A DNA stretch of 64,000 nucleotides, taken from contig CANTFL010000106.1 in NCBI GenBank assembly GCA_947650285.1, positions 1 to 64,000 of the forward strand. Direction: 5' to 3'. Made by a program: the position numbers and the translations under genes. Positions 20,801 through 33,660 of the stretch are shown in pieces. Numbering within the stretch: the stretch's first letter is position 1; each line of letters begins with the position of its first letter. The notes under the pieces were generated by a model. It was not told the origin of the DNA, did no database searches, and worked only from the letters and a program-made list of their open reading frames with translations. Origin of the DNA: Hyaloperonospora brassicae (lineage: Eukaryota > Oomycota > Peronosporomycetes > Peronosporales > Peronosporaceae).

Positions 20801-23260
20801 TCTCGCGATACCACCGTTCTGACGCGTAATGTAACCATATCCGGGTTGTTCCGATCTTCCGGTCTCAACGGGAGATCCGGCAGATGGTCTGCATTACTAT
20901 CAAACTGTACATTGGAGATACGTAAACGTGAGATGGTATAGGTAAGATATCGGGTACTCTGGGGCAATTATACCTCCTCGTAAATAAGTGAATGAGATTT
21001 TGATCGCAATTGCTTCAAGAAAACATCCGCAACAAACTATGGGACGATCCTTTATCTACAGTCGAGGAGGAGGCAAATCTATGTGGATAGTTTTGGCGTG
21101 TTTGCTAGAGTAAAGAAGAACGGAGGAGCATGCATTGCGATCGTATAGAGAATGGCAGGATCGAAGGGTGTGGCTACCGTGTCTGAGTTTGTCCCTTATC
21201 TAACTTTCCTCAAGACTGATTATATAGAAATACTTCTATGCTTCAATTTTCTGACTTATCAGACCAATGGATAAGTAATCATATGCGGAAATTCGAATTT
21301 AGTGATCAGACATATACGTTGAAAGCGATTGCAAGGCGCCGGGGCTACGACAGCTGAGACATTAAGGAATAGATAAACTACGATCATGGTATAAGCAAAA
21401 AAAATTAAATGTGAAGCGCGTTTGGAACGCGTGCGCAGACCGAATAGCATGTGAAGCTCTATAGAAAGTGAATGGTTGGAAAGTGATGGACGACCAAGAT
21501 CGCCAATATCTAGTGACTCTAAATCGGCTGGATGAGTAATTGATACCCTGCAAGACAAATGAGAGGGTGCGAAAAGCTGCAATTACCCGGGGGACCGCTT
21601 GACGACGCCATTCCTCACAAGTTAGAAAAGAAGAAATTGTACAACAGATACGATTTGAGCGCATCACACAAGCGCAAGGTGAGATGCGGTAAAATTCTAC
21701 TTTTTTTATCTATCTGACTGCGAACGTATCCACAAATACGTCACCGGATGAAAAAGTATATGCCTTAATTGCGCCGGACTATGAGGTTGATCAGGATGAG
21801 TTGGTACTCTTTTGTTTCATATCAGCCACATATTTAAAAGATCGCGCAGAGATGGCTCGGTTGGTGATCCCGTAGTTCTTTCAGTAAGGTTTTTACATCG
21901 CTGTCATACCAGCTTGGAGGGCGGCCACCAGGGTAAGGTCGAACTTTCCAGCTAATCAGAGCATAGTTCCACTGAATAGATTTGTATCGAAGTGTGCAAC
22001 AGTATGTGATAGAGTTTATGTATTGTGAAACCGGTAAAGGACGCCCCTGCGATCAAAGTTTCTTACTGAGTAACATAAACGCATCTTCATCTCTTCCGAT
22101 TCTGGTGATTGATCATATTCCTGCTTTGCCGCGATCATCCAAAGGGAACCCGTAGCCGTTGATCCGAGTCGACCTGTTCTCTTGAAATGTGGTTGCAAAG
22201 GCGAGTGCGTCACGGACCGCGCAAATAATCTCGGGGGATGATGGAGAATGCGCGTTTAAAAATTAGGCGCGAGTAGAGCAGTCCGTCACGATCACGATTC
22301 AATATTTATGTCTTATTTATTTTGTGCAATTTATCGGTTCGTGGGCCAGAAACAACGAGCTACCATAGACCACAAGAAAAAGGCACAGCAGAGGGCAATG
22401 TTCGGACGTTCACTAGAGAGATCAGGATGTATGTGTCGGAAGAGAACCAGAGTGATTGGAAGGAATATGCCACACGATGGACATACGCGATCGGCACCGC
22501 ACACGATCGGATTTGCGGTGAAACCCCATTTTTTTGATCCACGGTTGGGACCCCCGATCAACGGTGGAAGCCCCGTTACCAGTAGGGCGTACCGTATCGC
22601 GAGACCGTGATCCACGAAGATGGCGGTTTGGCGTACAACGCCCTTATCAACGGGCGAGAGAGGCGGTAAAGAATCAACTGAAGAAAGCAATCCAAGATCG
22701 CGCCGATCAGCACAATCAGGATCGCGACCTGCTAGGTATTAGCAGTGGATCGCAGGTCTGGCTATTTCTAGATAGAGTAAAGGAGGGGTCGCTCGCGAAG
22801 TGGCGCTTATGTGGCACGGACCGTTTGGAGTGATGGAAAATTGCAGGGATCACGATGCGAGGTTGGAAATAGCAGGTACACCCTACCAAGTATTCCCTCT
22901 GGTGCATGTATCGAAGCTAAAACTTGTTCGGGTGTTTTCGGACCGACCGATGGAGCGACCGATTGTAAACGGAGCGGGATAGTAGATTTTACAAAGCCCT
23001 GTTACCAGAGGACAGTCGAGTGTGCGATCTAGCAGAAGACGAGTTCAAAGTGAAGAGAATAAAGGATGTGCGATTAGGACGAAGGACACGTTGTGGTAGG
23101 GTGCGTAGACAGTTCAATGTCTATTAGAAATGAAATGGTGATCCGTCGTGGGTGAACGAAGCATACTTAAACTGTGGAGAGTTGATACAAAAATATGACC
23201 GCGGTCGCGTGGAGAAGAATCGGCTTAAGATGAAGCAGTCGCACGAAGAGGGAGATGCGG
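17889..23260 (+). pseudogene. pol: GypB-old pol remnants (protease end to chromodomain)
   Basis: Recognisable pieces by comparison with the younger copy: protease tail with IKYLHLTNLGDHEVIM (about 18020); RT segments at 19100-20250; native RNase H at about 20730-20940 with EKELLVLLSMLDICYTT and LTRNVTISGLF, lacking the Asp of TDH; the second RNase H at about 21083-21320 with FARVKKNGGACIAIV and ICGNSNLVIR, where Asn replaces the catalytic Asp; integrase with GWDPRSTVEAPLPVG at about 22540; chromodomain with RCGRVRRQFNVY and NGDPSWVNEAYL at about 23090-23170. No frame is intact over more than about 100 codons. Confidence 0.75.
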
Positions 23261-24185
23261 GTGATAGATGGTTAGGCCATTGAATTGAGGTGAACTGCAA
23301 GAAGCTTGCAAAGGAAGATGGACGGATCAGATACAGGGAGGTTTTACGAGAAGATGGAAAGGCAAAATTATAATTTGAGTATATAGATCAAAGGTATACA
23401 GACCCGATAGCGCGGGTCAATGACGGAAGATTGTTTGATTGGAGGTGATCGAGATCTGTGGAACCTGGATCGCGCGCGATTGGGAACCGTGCGTGATCTG
23501 ATCAATGGTGAGTCGGACGATACATTTTTGCCGGGGATCAAGACCGATGGAACTTTGATCTCGAGGATCGGAAACTGTGCGTGATCTGATCGACGTGCAT
23601 CAATAATAAAAGAAAATGAAGGCATTTTTAACACGACAAATGAAACTTAAAAGAACAGAAAGATTGTAATTATTCGACATAATGGCAACTCTGGGGCAAT
23701 CACGATGAAATAATTCATAGGAGATGTGGTAGATCGAGGACCCAGGATTTTCTGCGATCGCGGACCGATAGTAGTTACACCAAGACTCGGTGGAATCATC
23801 CAGAGACAAGGTAGTGATCAAGTTCGGGATCTTGGTCGTATTGCATTTCGAATTATGGTACCGCAATCTTTTTTCTAATGGGGCAGGGACATGCAAAAGA
23901 TGGGGTCCAGCAGAATGTCCAAGTCGGAATGCCCGTCGATCATCCCTTTAATATAAAAGCGAAGGTCTGGTTTTCATCGCGGCCCAGATATTGATCGGCG
24001 TTGCCAACGCTCTGGCAAAATATCGCCGAATCAGGATCCGTTTATCTCTGCCGACTGGAATTGGGATTGATAATATTTGAATCCCACAATGCCAGTCAGT
24101 GACGATCTTCAAATGCGCGTGTTCGCTAAATCCTAAAAGTACCCGGCAACGTTTAAACTGATTGGCTTCATCATTTAATCAAAAA

Positions 24186-26573
24186 TTATCCACGATTCCT
24201 GGCTACATATGAAGAGATTTTCTTCGAAGAAACCAACAAAGCGGCCCAGTGATCAGCTTGGAGTGTGGACGACTTCAGAACCTTGTAAGCGAGGAACGGG
24301 TGGGACTTCGATTTCGACAAATGCTTGAACAAGAAATCTACTTTCACCTTAACGACTCTGACATAACGGATTCGACGCGACGACCAGGGATCTACTTTAA
24401 AAGGAGATTGGGAATCTGAGAGCAATATCCAGGAACCCAGTGATCGCGCGCTACACGAGTGGCTGGCAACGCGGCATATTGGCTGGGAGCCAACAGATCA
24501 ATCACATCCTCGCGATCTTCACTGGACATGCTTAGGCTGCCAGACGAGTTGCTCGACAGCTCGCCCATGCGATCGACCTTAGACACCTTTGAAAAATTAA
24601 GAGTCGTCGAAGGAGCTGGAGTAGGAGATCGCAATCTGGAGCCGGGTTCTTCTATGACGATCGAGGGTGAAGGTGGGTTGAGACTGGTGGGAATAGCTGC
24701 GGATAAGGCGCGTCGACGGGAAACAGATCGTGATCCCGAAAGCGATGCGCGATTAGCATCCTCCAAAGAACTAGATGATTTACCTTTTGTCGAGGACAAA
24801 GAAAACAAAATTTTTCGGATCTGCCTGATCCTTTGCCGATCCTGGTAACGTCTTCGATAAGGGATCCGGGTAATTAGCGGATCCTTTTGGGGTTAATATA
24901 GATGAAGGCCTGGAGGGAACCGACCGAGATGGCTTGGCCGATTGTATCGGCTTACCCGGCTGCTTAAACTTAGCCAACCGCACTGGCTCGGTCGGTCGTT
25001 TTGGAGAAGGAGATAGCGCTTGATGTACCGTCGGCGCGGGTGCAGTGGATCGGGGAGGCCCGGCGGTTTGCACTGCCTCTTCCAATCGGTCGAATTCATC
25101 CCCTGATACCGAATTGGCTAAACGAGGGGGCAGAGCTGATCGGATTGGGGGATATGATCGCAGAGGTAGAGTGGATTTTGTCTACTTTGTCCGCGGCGCT
25201 CGCTTGTCGGATTGCTAGATATTGACCCCCGGCTTTTATTTATCTATCGGCGTCTAATTGTTCGATCGCATGATCGGAGCGGATTGCGTGGAGTCGGAAA
25301 ACGTTTTCGAGTGGGTCATCTGCGTTGAAAACGACGCTGGGGTCAGTGGAGAAGACGTATTCGGGGGAAATAAGGCGCCTGTGGATCGATAACGCTTGGA
25401 TGGGAGACCATAACTGCTGTCGTTCAGGGGATGTTTACTGTTCGACGACGCTTGGGGTGAATCCACAGCATGCTGAACTCTAGAAGCTAGCAGGTCGAAA
25501 TGAGCACATAGCTTGTCGCGATCTGCGACAGCGAGATTGTGATCGGTCTCCCGGTGTTGGACCAAGCGTTGAAGACGCGCACGTTACAAGTGGTGGTCGA
25601 CGATCACTGTTCGCAAAAATCTAGATAGCGGTCTCGATCGGCAATCTATGAGCGGTGTTAATCGCGTAGCACGGTCAACGGCGGAATCTGTTTCTCAAGG
25701 TCGCCAATCTTTTGCTGATCGCGAACAAGAGCAGACTAATATATCTTGGCCTAGGCATCCCGGAAAGCCCGAATTTACTCGAGTTGCGACATCCGGGACT
25801 TCGATTTCTAGCGGAAAGAGTTAGTCTCTTGCTGATAACAATTCTTCAGAAAAGCTTGAACAGTGTCCATGTCAGGATGTACCTTTTCGGGGTCAGCGGG
25901 GTGGCTTCAGACAATGATGTCTTCAAACGCTTGATCTCCTCTTCCAATTCGTGAATTCTTACCAGTTTATTCTCCTACTTACCCAGGACCTCTGCGCATT
26001 CATTGCTGCGCTTACCGCGCTTCCGGGCGTGCTGTAAAGCAGCTAATAGACGATCGAAAGCTGCTGGACATATCCGCGCAACTGGATTTCGACGTCGCGG
26101 AAGGTGTTTATCTCTTGCTCCAGTCGATCGCCGCGGTGCCTTTTTTCTCTCAGAGCTTCTCCAAGGAAGTTGTAACACCTTTCGAATTCTTCGTAGCCCA
26201 CTAAGCAATAGAAAAGAGCGGTCATCATGCCGTCCACTTTTGGACGATCAAAATATGCAGCGGTCGTCACCCAGATGCTGGGAAGAAGTGAATACGGCTT
26301 GATAAGGAGCCTACCGAGGTTGAGAACGGCAGGCACTTCAACCTGATCGAAGGAAGACGGATGTCTGTCGGGCGGCGGCGTAGACATGGCGGATGTGTAA
26401 AAGTGGAATCGGTCAAGTAGAAGAATAAGTGCGCAGCCACATTGTATATGTATGACGACTAACGGCGCAGGGGACTTCTGTGATGAAGGGACCAGTGACA
26501 TTTTCGATTCGAGAAGAGATCGAGCTCCAGATACATACGATGCGGCAGACGGCTGACAATGCCGTTCCCACAA
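24186..26573 (-). pseudogene. GypB-old antisense accessory ORF (broken)
   Basis: Minus-strand segments line up in order with the antisense ORF of the younger GypB copy. Near the start (26573-26043) is a segment ending in GDRLEQEINTFRDVEIQLRGY, a predicted helical stretch. A middle part (25565-25254) holds DRDKLCAHFDLLASRVQHAVDS, followed by Ser/Pro-rich parts (25085-24780 and 24808-24392, the latter rich in SSS and charged residues). The C-terminal part (24425-24186) reads RYVRVVKVKVDFLFKHLSKS and then SSKKISSYVARNR. Several frameshifts separate them. Total span about 2.4 kb, like the intact-order copy (2.26 kb). Function unknown. Confidence 0.55.
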
Positions 26574-27605
26574 CTGGTCGGATCACTACTACTAGACGGT
26601 TAAACAGAACCGGATATCCGATAAGACAGGATGGGACCTGCAATATCGGATTCATGTACGACGGACTAGGGAACAATAACGTTGACGATCAATTGATATA
26701 GGAAACAACCGCGATCAAGGTGGCTTTCGAGATCGTGACCGCGATCGGTTATGTGGTCAAGATCAATATAAAATTTGATTTGATATCAGAAAAGTGATCG
26801 CGACCAAGTATTTAATCGCTATTAAGTTCGACGATGAGGTGCGTGATCGCGATTAATTCAGTGTGAAAGACGTGACACGATATGCAACCAGAAGGACGAC
26901 TGCGATCGGACAAAAAGATCGGGTGTGTGCCACACAAGTAAAATATTGCTACTTATCGGAGAGAGCGACACGTGGCATGCGATGTCCGAGATACGGAGAT
27001 AGGAATAGGGTTGTTGGGTTTGGTTATTTAACATTAAACAGAGATTAATTTGCTTTTAAGTACACGTGTTGACTTCTCTTCCGACTGGGAGTTTTGGGCA
27101 CCCGAAGTCAAGAGAAGTTACAAACTTTGATCAAGTAATATCCTGGATTATTTGGTCAGAGATCCAGGACTCTTAAACAACAACAACAACTTCAATCAGA
27201 CGCAGCAAACCAGTAAAGGTGCAAGATCGCGAGACCTGTCAAGTGGTCAGAAGGCTCCTGGATCAAGCATCTACTTTGGACAAGGCGATCTGTTACAAAT
27301 CAGGATAGCTCATATCGAGCATCCCACAAGTGTACAATTGATTCCGTGAAGAATTCTACGAGATCCTGCCAACCCATATCGCGGTGTGAAGATTTTCACA
27401 CCGCGATCAAACCTCGACTCCATCGCAGCCACTGTCAAATTTTTCATTGACACGAGTCAACCTAAAAGAGTGCAAACTGCCCCACCGACGTTTCGACGAT
27501 GCGAGTATTAAATTAAGTACGGAATTTTGGTACCCTCTCTGCTAGTCGGTCGTCTGGGTGCAAGTGCAAGTACCACTCTATCACTGGATAGCAATATTTT
27601 GTACC
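26480..27605 (+). repeat. GypB-old 3' LTR remnant (approximate limits)
   Basis: Patches match the younger GypB LTR: an AACAACAACAAC run (27176-27190), GGTCAGAAGGCTCCTGGA, GCGGTGTGAAGATTTTCAC (27390s), and an end block with CTAGTCGGTCGTCTGGGTGC and GCAATATTTTGTAC (27540-27605). The left limit is a guess based on a purine-rich stretch near 26470; the LTR is shortened and strongly diverged. Confidence 0.5.
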
Positions 27606-28699
27606 GACCCGATCCAGAAATCGCACGAGCAAGTGTTTAACGTAGATATGATACAATTATATACTTCATAAGCATGTGCGATTAATATTTCTACCACCTA
27701 AAGAAAAATTGGGAATATTTACTTAGTTATTTACCAGGAAATCTATCGTTTAATCAGACCGACGGCTTGGTATAGTCGCAATTTATCTGCCGGTAAAAAG
27801 CATCATATTCGATTTATAGGACTAAAGAATAAAATATTTTAATAATTTTATAGAAATAGTTAGTGAATGCCTTATACAGGTCAGAAAGTTGATCACGTGT
27901 TTGAGAACGATTTATTGTAAGATTTGTAATTGATCGGGATGAAATTTAATACTGTAAATGCATAATGACAAGATAGATTCTACAATATTATTTATTAACA
28001 AAATTACGGAAACTTTCTTTTATCAGTGATCCTTAGAGGCCCCTATCAAGCTTATATTTTTTAATTTAATAAAGAAAAGCAGCCTTCATTAACCTGGCAA
28101 GAAACACCGATCTTCCAAATTGCTTGGCCAAAATTTGCAAGATGGCGAAAAAAACCCAACGGCGTCTTTAACAAAGCATGTATAAAGCTTACTTTACAGC
28201 AAGTGATACCTGATCGACCGAGCGCATACTATTTTGTTTATCCAATGTATCAAAAGGCAGGATCAAGTCGTATCAAGTATCTACGACACAAAATTTGATC
28301 ACTTCTCCAATCGGTAGGCGATCAAACGTCGTTGGAATGCACAAATTTGAACCGATTTGTTAAACTTTTCGTATCAACTCTAGAAACCTCGATCCAGTAT
28401 ATTATATATATATTGACATATTCAAAGACCCTTACGGAGAACCTTAATCAATTTCAACCGAAAAACCCACTATTAATACACATTTAACGAACATGCAGGA
28501 AATGTCGATATTACCCTTCTGGGTCGACATCTCGGCGTTCTCTAGGAAGTTGATGATCAAGTCAGCCGATTGTAAATCGCCACCTGATCACATCTACTTC
28601 TTAACTTAAAAAGACACTTTGTATGAAATCTTCTTTGTATTCGCTTTAATAGGGAGCGATTGAAAGATCTATCCTACTGTTTCGGATGGTCTTATGGAA
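27606..28699. other. AT-rich spacer between two GypB elements
   Basis: No ORF, RNA gene or repeat recognised. It includes a TATATATAT stretch near 28405. Confidence 0.6.
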
Positions 28700-30550
28700 A
28701 GTCACTAATCAAACGATAAGACGTGGATCGGTGACCACGCCGCTAAGGTGTCACTTACTGGTGGAACATGAGACCATGGCACCTGACGATCTAATAATGG
28801 ATGGGAGGTGATCCCAACAAAGAAAGACGATCTGATCCATCTGTTGTTGGACTGATGGGTATGGAACGATCTTATGCGAGGCGCGGAAAGGGATGATTTC
28901 CACGCTACAATCGGGGACAAGGAATAATTTCAACGGTGCGATCTGAGAAAAGGGACTGGATTGCACCAAACAACCGGTCTGAAGTAGAATTACTCTGGGA
29001 AAGGTGCATCGGGGACCAGGCGATGTGAGGTGACTCTGTGAAAAAGGTGCTGAAATCCATCAGATCGGTGACACTCTTTACCGGTATTCGAATGGAGTAC
29101 TGATTTAGATTAATTATGGCCCGATCTGGAAGTGTGGATATTTGTGGGAGCCCGTGGGAACGTTGTAAGAACTACGGATGGTCCCATTGAGCAGATAAAC
29201 CCGTGATGATGGTATCAGAGTACGCTCAATGGACGAAAGAACATATATGGCCGGACTGTACTGTGTCGGCCCTCAACAACCTCGAATTGGACCGCAGATC
29301 GGTCATGTTCCCTGCTGACGATGGATATATCGGTGATGGAGCTATTAAATCGTGATAAAGATGCGTGATGCAGGTCCATGAGTGATGTCCCAAAAGTTCA
29401 GATTGAAAGAGCCATTGGAAGCCGTTTGAATTGACGTCGCAAAATGGATTTAGACATATTCGGCATTGGGGTACTATTTTGGACCTCTCGGTACCAAACT
29501 GGGTATTTGGTACCGTGTTTGGAATTTGGTCCCTTTTGGGTGTCTAGGTACGATATTGGGAGTATTGGCGCTATCTGTGGAGTACAGGTCACGAAATTTC
29601 GACATGTGTTCAAGGAACGGTCAAGCTTAAAGGTGATATCGACTTGGACAGTGACCTATAGTTGGGAATAGACTTAAAGATAGGTTGGATATTAATTTGG
29701 TTGGTTAATAAATAGACTTGAACTCTACTTCTTCTGCTCACGACGCACGTTCTCCTCCCCTCTTCTCCGGGCAAGATTGATTTGGCTTCCCCGGCGGGTC
29801 ACGGCACGCTTGTTATAGGGACACAGAAGACCGATCTTGGATTGTTGGCCCAGATCGAGAAGAGCGATCTCGGGATATCTGGCCCGGATCGATCAAGTAC
29901 TCACACTCAACTCAACTGCTAGGGTAGCAGCAAACAACAACAAAAACGGATTTTGGTTACAAGATAGCAAGGCGGCTCCAGTGGTCAGAAGATCTGGACA
30001 AGGAGTTCAAGACAAGACCGAGTAAGACCGAGACGATCTACCGGACAGATTGGACCGTTTTATTTTGGCGAAACAAGACACCGATCGGTCCAAATTGCGC
30101 ACTTCCAGCAAGATCGGCCGATTCCAAGACCAGATCGGACCGATCCCAAGGCAAGATCGACGCACGATTGCGATTTGCTGAGTGAAGATTCCCACACAGC
30201 AAACACCCCAATCCCGAGGATAAATCGAGTTCGGTGTGATTCAAGATCGAGATCGCGACGCTTCCAGATAGAGATCGCCGCGACTCAAGATCAAGATCAA
30301 GATCGCAGAACCCCTGTTCGTGGTGTGAAGATTTTTACGCCGGAAGCGAACTCTCAACCCAACCTCTCAGCGAGATCGACATCTCCCAATGCCGTTACGA
30401 AGAGCTTAAGCCAGCCCAACCGACGGGTACACAAGGTGAGCACAAGGCTATAAAACAAGGCACGGATCGGAGTACCCCCTCAGTGAGTCGGCAAGTCTGG
30501 GCAAGTGGAAGATCGACACTCACACAAGCAATTTTGTGAGATCGACTTCA
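28700..30550 (+). repeat. GypB-young 5' LTR
   Basis: 1851 bp. The first base is A where the 3' LTR has T, so its TG start reads AG; it ends CTTCA. It contains many GATC motifs in its 3' third and a TATAAAA box at 30449-30455, implying a very long U3 and a short R-U5 of about 70-100 bp. Confidence 0.92.
30449..30455 (+). promoter_or_regulatory. TATA box of the GypB LTR
   Basis: TATAAAA lies 95 bp before the LTR end and is present at the same place in the 3' LTR (43127-43133). It is the best candidate for the LTR core promoter, with transcription starting about 30 bp downstream; this would put nearly all of the 1.85-kb LTR in U3. Confidence 0.55.
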
Positions 30551-30556
30551 TTGCAG

Positions 30557-30572
30557 TGGTGCGCGTGCCCGG
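30557..30572 (+). promoter_or_regulatory. GypB primer-binding site
   Basis: TGGTGCGCGTGCCCGG, 6 bp after the 5' LTR, has the TGG start complementary to a tRNA CCA end. It differs from the GypA primer-binding site, so the two families prime with different tRNAs. tRNA identity not assigned. Confidence 0.6.
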
Positions 30573-31734
30573 ATCTTCTGAGGCCTCTGAATTTTACCGT
30601 GAGTCCACTGGCGAAGATTTTAAGATCGAGTAAGAACCTGGGATTCTAGCGTCATCGATAGAGGAATCGGCACAGACACGCAGAATCACAAGATCCTCAG
30701 ATCATCAGAGTTTAGGAGGGGCTCTGATGGAATGAAAATGAAAGAGGAAGATCGAGAGATCGATCTGTAAGATAAACCTTAACCCCTCCTAGGGTCCTTA
30801 CGAAGGCCCTGCAGATCGCTCTGCAAAGACCAATCTGCTGGATGAAAATCCAATGGTGAAAACGAAAGCGGCGAAAGCAAACCCTATCTTCTTGTCGATA
30901 GATTGCCCGACCTCAAGCCGAGGAATACGATTATGAGATTGATTACACCAAAACGATCCACGATGAGATCGGTGGGATCTAAAGGCAAAGATCGCCAGAT
31001 CGACCAAACTGTGCAATCGAAGATCGGAGCTAAAGAGGAATACGATCAAGAACAGGACGAGATCGCGAAGCAAAAGACCGAATATGATTAAATGAAGATT
31101 GCTTCCTCAGAGAATGAAACGACGGGCAAGTCGTGGGAGCATGCGAAATGGCAGCGCCTATATATCCATTTGAAGACAATGGTCAAGACGGACCCGGTGC
31201 TCAAGATATTACGGCATAAGTTGATTATCCTCTGGATAAGCTGATCTTGGTCCCACCTCCACAGACCAACAAACATGACGTGATTAACTCAATTTTGCGG
31301 ATGCTCGACGACCTGAATTTCTGCGCTGTTGCTTTTGATGGAGATGAACTGCTATGTTGCAGCTTGTAACAGTTGGAGTACGCAAGGAGCAAGTTCGTTG
31401 GGATCATGACACTTATGGTGGGCGATGCCACTAAGCCTAAAGACAAGATCGCTATACACTCGGACTCACTCCAGGAGCACCTTACAGGATCTCCCCACTA
31501 TGCCTCAGATGACTCTGAGATCGAGTCAGACGGATCCATCAGCATTCGCCGGATGCCTCTAAACCATCAGGAGGATCGTTTCTAAAGGAACGGATCGGCA
31601 AGGCCAAGATCGACGTAAAAACACGGCCGAACGATGCACCTATGAGGTTGGGAGATCAGAAAGAGAATGATCTAAGTCGATATTTCAATATGGCGATGGA
31701 GAAACACGAAGCATAACAAAGAGCAGGCTAAAGA

Positions 31735-33000
31735 ATGAACCGACAGATGAGCCGTGATCCAGATCGCCAAACTTTTACCCAACCCTCGCAAGAGATCTAT
31801 GACAAGCCTGATGTGGATATGGAATCGGTGGAGTCCAACACTTACGATCAGATCCATAGGGGGAAGAAAATGATACGGACGATATGTGGATGGCCAAACC
31901 AAGGCAACTTCAAGCTGCCGCGACCGGTGTGACGAACCGAACCATATCCGTCATTCAAAGGATCGGAAGCTCAGCGATCTCCGAGCTGAAAGAGTTCTTG
32001 GGAACGGATCGAGAAGTAGACAAAGCACAGACCTGGATCGGCAAAGTGAAGTCAGCGTTCCTCCGGGACCAAGCATCGGACGAAGAGAGATGTCTGGTTA
32101 TCGGCGATCTCCTGGTAGGCCCAGCCCGCTACTGGTACCTACAGCTGCGCAGATCGACGGTATCCAATTTCAAATGTTTAATGAACAGCTTCTTCTTGGA
32201 ATATGCGGGACACGGGATGTCAGCGAGCCGGCAATATTACCACGAGAAGAAGTGGTCGGAAGAAAATCCTCTGCCGTAATTGCATCGGCTTAACGTGATG
32301 AAAATGTTGGCGAAGGTACCGGTGAAGGATGGAGCGCCAAATGCACGCAAGGAACATGTCCACCATTGTATTGACACCTTGGACAAACCCTACCTCTCCG
32401 ACCAGCTGCTACTGCCGAATGTAGTTGATGCGGATACTATGCAGGTGACATTGCATGGATACCAACAGGGGAGATCGCGTCAAGGGAAAGTGATGATGGG
32501 ATCGTCCAGGTTCAGATAGAAGAGGACGCCTGGTCCAGCATTTACTAAGCCTGCACGTGCGGTGAGGATGGTCCAACCGAGGATATCAGTAGTGAGTCGG
32601 AATCGAAAACAAACGGATCGGATTCGAAAGATCGATTGAGCTCGATACATATGGCTGCCACAAAGGATCGGCATACACCATCTCGCGACGCTTCAGCGAA
32701 TATGAGATCGGTCGATCCAAATACTCGTCGGAACTACCAAGATCGCAGTATGCCATCAAAGCCGTGTACCACGTCTTCAATGGCGATCTCGGTTGTCGGA
32801 AGCGGCTCACGTGCCAGAAATGTGGGCGTAAAGGACAACCCTCCGACAATTACTTCTCGTGTGTCGTGCCTGCGGTGAGATGCATGACCCGGGAAGTGTC
32901 TCAATTGAGGAGTTCTTTAACATGATCCGACAGTGGTACTTCCCGAACAAGCATGCAGGGATTCTGCCAGAGAAGACTCAGAAGATGTTAAACTTGAGCG
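31735..33000 (+). pseudogene. gag: GypB-young gag
   Basis: The start region (ATG 31735) holds DVDMESVESNTYDQIHRGKK. The capsid domain reads ISELKEFLGTDREVDKAQTWIGKVKSAFLRDQ and VIGDLLVGPARYWYLQLRRSTVSNFKC (about 31950-32190), then REHVHHCIDTLDKPYLSDQL. Near 32790-33000 is a cysteine cluster beginning CQKCGRKGQPSDNYFS, which with one frame change continues CGEMHDPGK and EEFFNMIRQWYFPNKHAGILPEKTQKMLN. The first knuckle has lost its His (Gln instead). Stops at about 32279 and 32519 break the frame. Gag builds the particle. Confidence 0.85.
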
Positions 33001-33239
33001 CTCGCCAGGTTTGAATCTGGTACGAGCCGAGCGTTCTAGGCTCTGCATAATTGCATACGTGAAAAAGAAGACAGATCGCGAGAGAGAGCAAAATGCAGAT
33101 ATGGAACCAAATATATCTCGTTCGAAGTCAAAACGTGTCTCTTCCGTCTCCAGTCTAAAATGGATCGACGAGTACTCAAGTTCCGAAACACCTATGGAAA
33201 TTGAGCTCACTTATGGGGAATCTCGCGGATCTTTTTAAC

Positions 33240-33660
33240 ATTATTCGCCCGGGAAGTGTTTCAAACAGGCGAAAGCTGTTGGCAAGATCAACAACGTGAA
33301 AGCTACGCTGTTATTCGATTCTGGTGCTGAAGTGTCAATTATTGACACCACCTTTACTCGTAAGGTCGGTTGACACATTGACGAAAGTCAACGACAAGAA
33401 CGTATCGGGATCGGAGAAACTACGTATATGACGATGGGACGTACCAAGATCAAGGTCACCTTAGCGGGATCGCTGGTATATTACTTCAATCTGTGGGTAG
33501 GCGATCTCGCAGGACAAGAAGCAATTTTATGGGAATGGACGTAATGGTACCTGCCGGAGTGCGGCTCGATCCAGCTGATGGCGCGCTATGTCTACCAGAA
33601 TAAATCCGTATTCATCTCGCAGGATGTCGCCCCGAGTACGGACCGAAGATACAGCACGTA
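33240..33660 (+). pseudogene. pol: GypB-young protease
   Basis: LLFDSGAEVSIIDTTFTRKVG around 33311-33371 contains an intact retropepsin active site (Asp-Ser-Gly at 33317-33325) and is followed by a TGA. Downstream pieces TTYMTMGRTKIKVTLAGSLVYYFNLWVGDLAGQEAILW continue the fold in a shifted frame. Aspartic protease that would process Gag-Pol. Confidence 0.75.

Larger units (their letters stand above)
17879..27605 (+). mobile_element. GypB-old: 5'-truncated, heavily decayed chromodomain gypsy element
   Basis: From the first bases after the GypA-1 LTR, the sequence aligns in order with the younger GypB copy at 28700-43228: protease end, RT, degenerate RNase H, second RNase H, integrase, chromodomain, antisense ORF and LTR remnant. 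Gag, the 5' LTR and the protease active site are missing. They should lie left of 9185 if GypA-1 inserted here, but I could not find them, so the left part was lost or moved. High density of stops marks it as the oldest large element in the window. Confidence 0.8.
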
